The notes under the pieces: model-generated
The model's database searches: none
Told to the model about the DNA's origin: nothing
What the model saw: only the letters and a program-made list of their open reading frames with translations
Assembly (NCBI GenBank): GCA_964211495.1
Contig: CAXORL010000001.1
Span: forward strand, 1,116,001 to 1,180,000
Source of the DNA: Faucicola osloensis_B
GTDB taxonomy: Bacteria; Pseudomonadota; Gammaproteobacteria; Pseudomonadales; Moraxellaceae
DNA: 64,000 nucleotides
Reading direction: 5' to 3'
Translations under genes and position numbers: made by a program
In this document: one piece after another, positions 53,915 through 61,574 of the stretch
How positions within the stretch are numbered: the stretch's first letter is position 1
Layout of the letters: every line of letters begins with the position of its first letter

Positions 53915-54796
53915 TTATGATAATTGATTTAAGGGAATTTTAAGGTAGTGAACGCCATTGTCTTCGGGTTTTGGCAATTCACCTGCATTGATGTTAACTT
54001 GTACTGATGGCAAAATCAAACGTGGCGTTGCAAGTGTTTTGTCACGTTGGTTACGCATTCGTACAAATTCTGCTTTAGGCGTGCCTTGTTTGACATGAAT
54101 GTTGCGTAATTTTTGCTCACCTACATAAACCGTTGCGATATGCTCACGCCCGCCCTTGGGTGGGTAATCATGGCAAAGATACAGCAGGGTATCATCGGGC
54201 AAGGCTAATAAACGCTGCATCGAGTCATACAAATCCCCAGCACTACCATGAGGAAAGTCACAGCGTGCAGAGCCGACATCAGGGGCAAAAATAGTATCAC
54301 CGACGAATACCGCAATTTTTTCATTGCCTGCGCTTTTATCCGTCACTTTATATGCCATATCGGCTGGGGTATGACCCGGTACATGCATGGCTGTAATGCT
54401 CAAATCACCCAGTGTTAACTCGCTGCCTTCCTCGGTCAAAATATCAAATTGACTGGCATCGGTGGCTAGGTCGTCAAAGTTAAAAATGGTTTTAAAGGTT
54501 TTCTGCACCTTATCGATATATTTACCCATCACTATTTTACCGCCTAATTGCGCTTTGATATAAGGCGCGGACGATAAATGATCGGCATGGGCGTGGGTTT
54601 CGATGATATAGTCCAAGGTCAACCCTTGTGATTTGACAAACCCAATGACGTTATCGGCATTGTCATAGCGAATTTTGCCGGCTGCGGGGTCAAAATCCAA
54701 TACCGGATCGATGATGGCACAGTGTTTGCTAGCTTCATCAACTAGAACGTGGGTAAAAGTTTCAGTGTCTTTATCTAAAAAAGAATGAATGTTCAT
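53915..54796 (-). CDS. MBL-fold hydrolase, persulfide dioxygenase/Blh-like
   Basis: 293 residues. Metal-binding motifs are THAHADH (about 61-67), GHTPAD, FVGDTIFAPD and a final CHDYPP His. The arrangement (single metal, short C-terminal LPSVQVNINAG) is like ETHE1/Blh persulfide dioxygenases, which oxidise glutathione persulfide to sulfite. It is divergent from an ArsR regulator with BigR/SqrR cysteines, the usual context for such enzymes. It is cytoplasmic. It is less likely to be a glyoxalase II. Confidence 0.88.
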   Translation of the reverse strand: MNIHSFLDKDTETFTHVLVDEASKHCAIIDPVLDFDPAAGKIRYDNADNVIGFVKSQGLTLDYIIETHAHADHLSSAPYIKAQLGGKIVMGKYIDKVQKTFKTIFNFDDLATDASQFDILTEEGSELTLGDLSITAMHVPGHTPADMAYKVTDKSAGNEKIAVFVGDTIFAPDVGSARCDFPHGSAGDLYDSMQRLLALPDDTLLYLCHDYPPKGGREHIATVYVGEQKLRNIHVKQGTPKAEFVRMRNQRDKTLATPRLILPSVQVNINAGELPKPEDNGVHYLKIPLNQLS

Positions 54797-54862
54797 AAGT
54801 TTTCCTGTTCTTTAAAAACGCTTTTGGCATATCTTTATGGCAATTTCAACTGAAAAAACACT

Positions 54863-54943
54863 TTATACTTTTGTATAATAGCCGCATTGCAAGGCGTTGC
54901 TCAATTCATTATATTATTTTATAATATGTTTTTCAATATATTG
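54863..54943. promoter_or_regulatory. Divergent regulatory region with AT-rich palindromes
   Basis: Between the MBL and ArsR genes lie three palindromes: TTATAC-N4-GTATAA (54863-54878), ATATTAT-N3-ATAATAT (54911-54927) and CAATATATTG (54934-54943). BigR-type repressors bind AT-rich palindromes in this position. On the minus strand TTGAGC and TATTAT (spacing 18) could be the MBL promoter. Confidence 0.55.
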
Positions 54944-55053
54944 TATTAGCATAAACGTTTATTGATTTTAAAATTATGTGATAAGTTTGATGGTAGCAGC
55001 AATTAGTATCAGCCATTGCGTATCAGCCATCAAAATACCTTGGGGGAAAAGTC

Positions 55054-55404
55054 ATGTCTGAAATTGCTGAACCGCAGTCCGATGCGCCTGTGTCGATGGA
55101 TGCAACCATGCTCGATCAAATGCATGCTGCTGCAGGAAAAGCCAGCCAGTTGCTAAAGTCGTTATCTCATCCTGACCGCTTGATGCTGCTGTGTCAATTG
55201 ACGCAAGGTGAGCATTGTGTGAGCGAGCTTGAAGAGAAAGTGGGACTGGGTCAACCAAGTCTGTCGCAGCAATTGGGGATTTTGCGTAAAGATGGTTTGG
55301 TCAACACCCGCCGCGAGGGCAAACAAATCTATTATTCAGTCGCCAGTGACGATGCCTTGGCAATCCTCAATGTACTGTATGATCGCTTTTGTCAGACAAA
55401 ATAA
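55054..55404 (+). CDS. ArsR-family repressor, BigR/SqrR-like sulfide sensor
   Basis: 116 residues. The winged-helix core is SHPDRLMLLCQLTQGEHCVSELEEKV, GQPSLSQQLGILRKDGLVNTRREG and QIYYSV. Cys47 and Cys113 are 66 residues apart, exactly the spacing of the redox pair in SqrR (41/107), where persulfides form a polysulfide bridge that releases DNA. A third Cys at 55 is extra. The start has GGGG upstream. It is divergent from the persulfide dioxygenase-like gene, followed by sulP and a DUF442 gene. Confidence 0.88.
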   Translation: MSEIAEPQSDAPVSMDATMLDQMHAAAGKASQLLKSLSHPDRLMLLCQLTQGEHCVSELEEKVGLGQPSLSQQLGILRKDGLVNTRREGKQIYYSVASDDALAILNVLYDRFCQTK

Positions 55405-55482
55405 TTAAGTCTAAAGCTAACCCGTCTGCCAATTTATCGGACGCTAATTTATCAGAGTAACCACTTTATCGGGATAACCACC

Positions 55483-57198
55483 TTGCCATTACATGCAGCC
55501 TACTTGCGACGATTACCCCACTGGGTAACGCACTATAACAAGGCAAATCTTAGTCAAGATTTGTTGGCGGGCATTATCGTGGGTATTTTGGTGATTCCGC
55601 AAAGTTTGGGTTATGCCATGCTGTCAGGGTTACCCCCTGTATATGGGTTATATTCAGCGATTGTGCCGGTACTGGTGTATGCGTGGATTGGCGCAAGCTC
55701 GGTCAATGCCGTCGGTCCTGTGGCGATTACGGCGATTATGACCGCGCAAGCGCTGCAGCCCTATAACGAATTACCGCCCATGCATTATGCCATTATGGCG
55801 TCGTTTTTGGCGCTGATAACAGGGGCACTATTGTGGCTAGCAAGCGTGTTTCGTCTCGGCTGGATTACCCAGTTTATTAGCCGTGGCGTGACGGCAGGGT
55901 TTATTAGTGGCGCGGCAATTTTGATTTTGGTCGGGCAAATCAAATATGTGACAGGTATCGCGATCAGTGGTAATTCACTGCTAGAGAATGTTGAAACCTT
56001 TTTGTTTCATCGCCGTGAGTTGCACGTGCCCACCTTGATGGTCGGTGTTGCGGCATTCACTGTACTAATTATCAACCGCTATTATCTTAAAACTTGGCTC
56101 AAGCCTTTATTGGCTGCCAAAGTCATTGAGGTCATCACGCGTATGTTACCCCTTGGGGTACTGGCAATCGGTATTATCGCCAGTCAAGTTGGCAATTTTG
56201 CCGCTATCGGTATTCGCACGGTGGCAGATGTACCCAGTGGTTTGCCGCATTTTGTGCTGCCGTTTTATCAGATTTCGCCCGTTGAACTCATTAATTTATT
56301 ACCTGCAGCAGGATTGATGGCGCTGATTGCGTTTGTCTCTAGCAACTCGGTTGCCAGCTCATTTGCCCGACAACGCCATGAAGCTTATGATGCCAATATA
56401 GAGCTCAAAGGGTTGGGTTTTGCCAATATCGCAGGTGCGTTTTTTCAGTCGTTTACCATTGTCGGTGGCTTCTCACGCACCGCGGTAAATGTCGATGCAG
56501 GCGCGCAAAGTCCGCTTGCCAGTATTTTATCGGTACTAGTGATGGCATTGGTGCTGCTGTTTTTTAGCCAGACTTTAGAGCCACTGCCCTATGCCATATT
56601 GGGCGCTATTATCATGTCAGTGATTATCAGTATGATTGATGTGCAAACACTCAAGCAAGCGCTGCGCTATGACAAACTCGATGCGCTAGCATTTGGCGTG
56701 GCACTCACAGGTGTGTTATTGTTTGGGCTAAATGTTGGCTTGGTGGCGGGGCTGTTAGCCTCCTTTGCAGGCTTGATTTGGCAAACCAGCCACCCGCATA
56801 TCGCGATTGTGGGTCAAATTGGTGATACCGGGCATTTTCGTAATGTTGCACGCCATGCAGTGACCCAGTTTGATGATTTGTTAATCATTCGCATTGATGA
56901 AAGCCTGTTTTATGGCAATGCCCAGTCCGTACTACAGTTTATTGAGCAAGCGATTGCCAGTCATTCACAGACAAAAAATCTGGTACTGATGTTATCGGCA
57001 GTCAATCATATCGATTTGACAGCACAAGATATGCTCATCAATCTAAACCAAAATTTGGCGGCTCAAGCTATCACCCTACATTTTTCGGAAGTCAAAGGGC
57101 CTGTGATGGATGTGATTGAAAAAACCGATGTGATTCAAAAATTAACCGGCAAGGTATTTCTAAGTACGCAACAAGCGGTTAAACAATTAACCCAATAA
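55483..57198 (+). CDS. SulP-family inorganic anion transporter
   Basis: 571 residues. About 11-14 transmembrane helices with the SulP signature (LAGIIVGILVIPQSLGYAMLSGLPPVYGLYSAIVPV). A C-terminal cytoplasmic STAS domain occupies about 455-570 (FDDLLIIRIDESLFYGNAQSVLQFIEQ). It likely takes up sulfate or another anion; the context suggests sulfur metabolism, for instance sulfite/sulfate movement. The start is a TTG at 55483 with only a weak ribosome-binding site. It is 78 bp after the ArsR gene and probably in the same operon. Confidence 0.92.
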   Translation: MPLHAAYLRRLPHWVTHYNKANLSQDLLAGIIVGILVIPQSLGYAMLSGLPPVYGLYSAIVPVLVYAWIGASSVNAVGPVAITAIMTAQALQPYNELPPMHYAIMASFLALITGALLWLASVFRLGWITQFISRGVTAGFISGAAILILVGQIKYVTGIAISGNSLLENVETFLFHRRELHVPTLMVGVAAFTVLIINRYYLKTWLKPLLAAKVIEVITRMLPLGVLAIGIIASQVGNFAAIGIRTVADVPSGLPHFVLPFYQISPVELINLLPAAGLMALIAFVSSNSVASSFARQRHEAYDANIELKGLGFANIAGAFFQSFTIVGGFSRTAVNVDAGAQSPLASILSVLVMALVLLFFSQTLEPLPYAILGAIIMSVIISMIDVQTLKQALRYDKLDALAFGVALTGVLLFGLNVGLVAGLLASFAGLIWQTSHPHIAIVGQIGDTGHFRNVARHAVTQFDDLLIIRIDESLFYGNAQSVLQFIEQAIASHSQTKNLVLMLSAVNHIDLTAQDMLINLNQNLAAQAITLHFSEVKGPVMDVIEKTDVIQKLTGKVFLSTQQAVKQLTQ

Positions 57199-57261
57199 AT
57201 ATACTTGTCGTAGTCAGTAAAAACATGAATAATCAACGCTAACTTTATAAGGAAACATAAC

Positions 57262-57594
57262 ATGCCAAACAATACTGTTTTTTATGGTCAAATCCAACCT
57301 GAGCAAGTTGACAAAATCGGCGCGCAGGGCTTTAAAACCATCATCAACAACCGCCCCGATGGCGAAGAACCCAACCAACCGCTGCAAACGGATATCGCTA
57401 CTAAAGCACAGCAAGCAGGGCTCGCCTATCATTATCTACCGGTCGTTGGTGGTCAATTAACCCGTGAGCAAGTTGAGCAGTTTGCCGAGATTTTTAATCA
57501 AGCAGAAAAACCCGTGTTTATGTTCTGCCGTTCGGGTAACCGCTCAAACGTGTTATTCCAGTCTGCCAAACAGCTTGATTTGCTAGATGACTAA
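57262..57594 (+). CDS. DUF442/Blh N-terminal-type phosphatase-like protein
   Basis: 110 residues. Cysteine-phosphatase fold: N-terminal FYGQIQPEQVDKIGAQGFKTIINNRPDGEEP and the active-site loop MFCRSGNRS (about 92-100) with Cys-x5-Arg-like spacing. The family (TIGR01244) occurs alone or fused to the MBL domain in Blh proteins of the BigR regulon and is annotated as sulfur transferase or phosphatase. Its place downstream of the SulP gene supports a sulfur role. Confidence 0.85.
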   Translation: MPNNTVFYGQIQPEQVDKIGAQGFKTIINNRPDGEEPNQPLQTDIATKAQQAGLAYHYLPVVGGQLTREQVEQFAEIFNQAEKPVFMFCRSGNRSNVLFQSAKQLDLLDD

Positions 57595-57612
57595 TCCTTT
57601 TTAGTGAAAGCC

Positions 57613-58074
57613 ATGACAGTAAAAATTACCCTGTGGATAGACGCTGACGCAATTCCCAATATTGCCAAGCAAATCATCATCAAAACCGCGGAACGCACGC
57701 AGACGACCACGATTTTTGTCGCCAATCGCGGCATTGCTTTGCCACGCTTGCCAATTTTGCAAATGAAAGTGGTGGAAGGCGGATTTGATAAAGCAGATGA
57801 CTATATCGCAGCGCAGTGTGTGGCGGGCGACGTGGTCATCACCAGTGATATCCCCCTCGCCAATGACTGCATTGAAAAAGGCGCCAAGGTAGTCACCTCT
57901 CGCGGTTTTGTGTATGACAAGGACAACATCAAGCAAAAGCTTAATATGCGCGATTTTATGGATACCATGCGCTCCACGGGTGTGCTTGAGCCAAGTCAAC
58001 AAGGCGGACAAGCGCCCTATAGCGACAAAGACAAACAAGCCTTTGCCAATATTTTAAATGCTTGGATTCGCTAG
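57613..58074 (+). CDS. YaiI/YqxD family protein (DUF188)
   Basis: 153 residues from the ATG at 57613; an in-frame GTG at 57604 is possible. Conserved acidic motif LWIDADAIPN, then FVANRGIALP, VEGGFDKADDYIA and GDVVITSDIPLANDCIEKGA, fitting a PIN-like nuclease fold. The biological role of the family is unknown. It lies 18 bp after the DUF442 gene and 6 bp before the SUKH gene. Confidence 0.93.
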   Translation: MTVKITLWIDADAIPNIAKQIIIKTAERTQTTTIFVANRGIALPRLPILQMKVVEGGFDKADDYIAAQCVAGDVVITSDIPLANDCIEKGAKVVTSRGFVYDKDNIKQKLNMRDFMDTMRSTGVLEPSQQGGQAPYSDKDKQAFANILNAWIR

Positions 58075-58080
58075 TTGATT

Positions 58081-58755
58081 ATGCTAAACCCTATTCATGC
58101 CATCAAACAACTCTATCACCTTGACCAGACTGATGCTCATGAGATAGGTATCAGCCGCGATATGGTCGAATCGCATGAAAAACAGTTGGGTATAGAACTG
58201 CCGCCCCTGCTGTATCATTATTTACTTGAGCTCGGTAACGGTGAATTTAATACCAGCTATCATCAGTTTGTCGAATTGCCATTTGAGCGCTTAGGCGATT
58301 ATATTGTGATTGGTAAAACTTGCGATGACGATGCGGTATGGGGCATTCATGTCGATGACCTAATACAGTCTCATCCGATGGTACGTATAAGCCGCAATTT
58401 TGATGCGATTGAACAAAGCGAAATTCATTGGTTTGATGAGTTGCCACTGGCTGAGTTTTTGCTGGCGCAAGCGATTGTCAATGGCGTCAATGGGGGATTA
58501 AAACACCATGCCCAAATTTATGATTTTGATGGCATCACAATCCCACAGGATTTGGCACAAAAACTACAAAGTTTAGCCAGTGAAATCACCGAATTGCGGC
58601 AGCCGCATGAGCGTTATTTTCAAGCCGAAGATTTTGGTGTGGTGATGTTATTGGGTATGGATGAGTCTATTCCCAATGCCTTTATGATTGCTTCGCAAGA
58701 TGAACACAAATTCAATGACTACATCCATCAATTAGCAATTAAATTTGCAAATTAA
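58081..58755 (+). CDS. SMI1/KNR4 (SUKH) family protein
   Basis: 224 residues from the ATG at 58081. An N-terminal SUKH-type fold: ESHEKQLGIELPPLLYHYLLELGNG followed by FERLGDYIVIG and VWGIHVDDL. SUKH proteins are often immunity proteins to contact-dependent toxins, but no toxin gene is adjacent, so here it may be a housekeeping or orphan member. It ends 13 bp from the convergent YdcZ-like gene. Confidence 0.75.
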   Translation: MLNPIHAIKQLYHLDQTDAHEIGISRDMVESHEKQLGIELPPLLYHYLLELGNGEFNTSYHQFVELPFERLGDYIVIGKTCDDDAVWGIHVDDLIQSHPMVRISRNFDAIEQSEIHWFDELPLAEFLLAQAIVNGVNGGLKHHAQIYDFDGITIPQDLAQKLQSLASEITELRQPHERYFQAEDFGVVMLLGMDESIPNAFMIASQDEHKFNDYIHQLAIKFAN

Positions 58756-58768
58756 CCCAGCCGTAGCA

Positions 58769-59248
58769 TTATGACGACTTAGCAAACCATTTTTGTCCAA
58801 ACATAAAAAACGATACGCCCACCAGCATCAATACAATCCCCAAAAATTTACTCCAATGCAGGGTTTTCACAGGCATACCAAATAAACCTAAACTATCCAC
58901 CACCATGCCCATGACCAGCTGACCTAAAATAAATAAAAACACCGTATTGGCAACACCGATTTTTGGCGCTAAAAAAATCGACGCAAAAACAAAAAACGCG
59001 CCCAGCGCACCGCCAAGCCATTTCCACCAATCACTGATTTGCATGTCTGATAGACCCGATTGTACCGCTTGCCAATCGACAAATAGCAAAGACACCAAGA
59101 ACAATAATAGCGCGCCAACCGTAAACGATACGAATGCTGCCATTAACGGTTGACCACCAAACATTGCGCCCAATCGGGTATTAATCGCCGCTTGAATCGG
59201 AATGCCCAAGCCTGCCATCAGCCCCAAAAATAAATGCCAAATTTTCAT
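58769..59248 (-). CDS. DMT-family membrane protein (YdcZ/DUF606-like)
   Basis: 159 residues with five predicted helices. The YdcZ signature is GLMAGLGIPIQAAINTRLGAMFGGQPLMAAFVSFTVGALLL. It is half the size of a ten-helix DMT exporter, so it probably dimerises. Substrate unknown. It lies 30 bp after epmA. Confidence 0.85.
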   Translation of the reverse strand: MKIWHLFLGLMAGLGIPIQAAINTRLGAMFGGQPLMAAFVSFTVGALLLFLVSLLFVDWQAVQSGLSDMQISDWWKWLGGALGAFFVFASIFLAPKIGVANTVFLFILGQLVMGMVVDSLGLFGMPVKTLHWSKFLGIVLMLVGVSFFMFGQKWFAKSS

Positions 59249-59278
59249 ATCAATTCCTATTTTTTGAGTTCACTGCTC

Positions 59279-60244
59279 TTAGGCGTTAGGGGTGGGGAAA
59301 GCGATGACATCGCGGATATGGGTTTTGCCCGTTTTAATCATCAGCAGTCGATCGATACCAAGCGCAATGCCACTACAAGCTGGCAGGGCATCACAAGCTG
59401 CCAACAGATTTTCGTCAATTGGCATCACAGGTAGCCCGCGTTTTTTACGCGCCACATTGTCTTCATCAAAGCGCAGACGTAGTGCTTGTCCATCAGCCAG
59501 CTCATCATACGCGTTGGCGATTTCAAGACCATTAATATACAGCTCAAAGCGTCTAGCTACCCGATTGCCGTCTTTGTCTGTGACTGTCTTGGCGAGTGCG
59601 GCAGTGGCGACAGGATAATCATAGATAAGTGTCGGTAGCGCTTTTCCCAGATTAGGCTCCACTAAATGACTAAATAACAAATCTAACCAACCTTGGTGAT
59701 CCTCCCCCAAATCAATGTTAAGACCATTATCTTTGGCGATGGCTTTGAGGGTATCGCAACTGGCATCGAAGGGATGAATTTTAACAAAATCCATAAAGGC
59801 ATCCACATAGCGATAATGGTCAAAAATCACCGGGTAGCCGAGTACCGCGGACACCAAGTCATTGGTTTCTTTTGCCAGTTCATCCAAGCTAAAATTGGGA
59901 CGATACCATTCAAGCATGGTAAATTCAATGTTGTGACGGCTGCCAATTTCGTTGTCGCGAAACACGGGGCAAATCTGGTACATCGGCACTTGCCAAGCTG
60001 CCAATAGACGCTTCATGGCAAATTCAGGTGAGGTGTGCAGATAATAGGTTGTTGGATGGTCACCCACAGTGACATTACTAGAGACGGATTGCAAAAATAT
60101 ATCGGTATTGCCCGCCTGTGACATCACTGGGGTTTGTACTTCTAGCACCCGCCGCTCGGCAAAAAACTGGCGAATGGTGGCGTACATCGCGGCACGGGCT
60201 TGGGCGGTTTGTAGGGTGCAAGTAGGTTGATAAGTGGTTGACAT
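59279..60244 (-). CDS. epmA: EF-P lysine lysyltransferase EpmA
   Basis: 321 residues, class II lysyl-tRNA-synthetase-like without an anticodon domain. Motif 2 reads VFRDNEIGSRHNIEFTMLEWYR, and motif 3 GIALGIDRLLMI. It attaches beta-lysine to elongation factor P, easing translation through polyproline. The size is right for EpmA, too short for LysS. Confidence 0.96.
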   Translation of the reverse strand: MSTTYQPTCTLQTAQARAAMYATIRQFFAERRVLEVQTPVMSQAGNTDIFLQSVSSNVTVGDHPTTYYLHTSPEFAMKRLLAAWQVPMYQICPVFRDNEIGSRHNIEFTMLEWYRPNFSLDELAKETNDLVSAVLGYPVIFDHYRYVDAFMDFVKIHPFDASCDTLKAIAKDNGLNIDLGEDHQGWLDLLFSHLVEPNLGKALPTLIYDYPVATAALAKTVTDKDGNRVARRFELYINGLEIANAYDELADGQALRLRFDEDNVARKKRGLPVMPIDENLLAACDALPACSGIALGIDRLLMIKTGKTHIRDVIAFPTPNA

Positions 60245-60286
60245 AGCAGTTTGGATAGGTGGATTTGCGACAATATTAGCAGACCC

Positions 60287-60325
60287 AAAAAAAATAGCCA
60301 GTATTTTCCCATACTGGCTATTTTT
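60287..60325 (-). terminator. Terminator of pdxB
   Basis: AAATAGCCAGTAT and ATACTGGCTATTT form a 13-bp stem around TTTCCC, with eight Ts on the minus strand and five on the plus. It is 27 bp past the pdxB stop. Confidence 0.88.
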
Positions 60326-60351
60326 GCTTTATGTCATGGTGAACATTTTTA

Positions 60352-61455
60352 TCAAATTTTAAACACGTATGATTGCCATTCACGGCGCAGCGGATAATTT
60401 TTACGCAGGTTATCAAAGTCTTTTCCTTCAATATCACCGTGTGCGTTTGCCACACTACGTAAGCGCTTGTCATCGGCTTTGATGTCATACATCACAGGAA
60501 TTTTATTGAGCAGTTGGTGGCGCTCGTGGTCTTTGAGTGGGTTATGCACTTTTTGGAACAGCGGCACTTCAGCTGGCATCAAGGTATGAAAATCAACGGT
60601 TGGGGCAACCTGTAAATAGTTGCATAAGGCATTGTAGACAAACTGTGTGCCCCTAAGTTTGCCTTCTAGGGTATAACCTGCGATATGCGGGGTGACGATA
60701 CTACAGGCTTTGAGCAGCTCTGCATCGATATTGGGCTCGTGTTCAAACACATCGAGTACACACACATTCGGGCTTGCGACAATATCATCACGACCGAGCA
60801 CTGCACCGCGCGAGGTATTGATGATGATGGCAGTGTCGGACACGGTTTGCCAACGTGCTTGGGTCATCAGATAGTTGTGATGGGTGGGATATGAGCTGTT
60901 GTGCGCATGCGTCAGTGGCACGTGAAAGCTAATCACATTGCTTTCTTGCAGCACAGTTTCAAGTTTGGCGTTGTTCACCACCGACGGTGGTTTGAGTGGG
61001 TCATAGCCCAGCACATTCCAGCCATAGGAAATCGCATATTGCGCTAGCGTATTACCGATATTACCCACCCCAATAATGCCAAGGTTGATGGGTTTGAATA
61101 AATAATCAGGGCGCAAATTGGCAATCGCTGCCACCACATATTGTGCAACCGAATGCTTACTACAGCCAGCGGCATGGGCAAAAATGATACCGCGCTTGGC
61201 GAGGTACTCCACATCGACATGGTCGATGCCGATGGTGGCACTACCGACAAATTTGACGCTTTTATTGTTGTCTAATAACAGCTTGTTGACAGGCGTGACG
61301 GAACGTACCAGCAAAATATCAGGCTGATACTCATCTATCACAGCCGCGTCAATCTCACGCCCTGCCATCGCAATTAATTCGATGGGTCGCCCTAAAGTGT
61401 GTTCATTAAAAAAATCGCTTAAATGAGCAATATTGCCATCAGCAATAATTTTCAT
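60352..61455 (-). CDS. pdxB: 4-phosphoerythronate dehydrogenase PdxB
   Basis: 367 residues. D-2-hydroxyacid dehydrogenase: NAD-binding GIIGVGNIGNTLAQYA (about 126-141), catalytic Arg in INTSRGAVLGRDDI, Glu in VLDVFEHEPN and His in VTPHIAGYT. A C-terminal dimerisation domain typical of PdxB (DUF3410) occupies about 285-367. It oxidises 4-phosphoerythronate in pyridoxal phosphate synthesis. A single gene between terminators. Confidence 0.95.
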   Translation of the reverse strand: MKIIADGNIAHLSDFFNEHTLGRPIELIAMAGREIDAAVIDEYQPDILLVRSVTPVNKLLLDNNKSVKFVGSATIGIDHVDVEYLAKRGIIFAHAAGCSKHSVAQYVVAAIANLRPDYLFKPINLGIIGVGNIGNTLAQYAISYGWNVLGYDPLKPPSVVNNAKLETVLQESNVISFHVPLTHAHNSSYPTHHNYLMTQARWQTVSDTAIIINTSRGAVLGRDDIVASPNVCVLDVFEHEPNIDAELLKACSIVTPHIAGYTLEGKLRGTQFVYNALCNYLQVAPTVDFHTLMPAEVPLFQKVHNPLKDHERHQLLNKIPVMYDIKADDKRLRSVANAHGDIEGKDFDNLRKNYPLRREWQSYVFKI

Positions 61456-61574
61456 ATCGTATCCCTATCTTTTCTTTTTGTTGTCATAACCCAGCCCACA
61501 GACCGTTAGCATAACAAATTTTTATGACCTTTTGATGCGTATGCTGAATTTTTTCAAATAAAAATTGGGCAAAC

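Noticed and set aside
58081..58755. SUKH gene as part of a contact-dependent toxin-immunity locus
   Set aside because: No toxin, two-partner secretion or Rhs gene nearby; neighbours are housekeeping.
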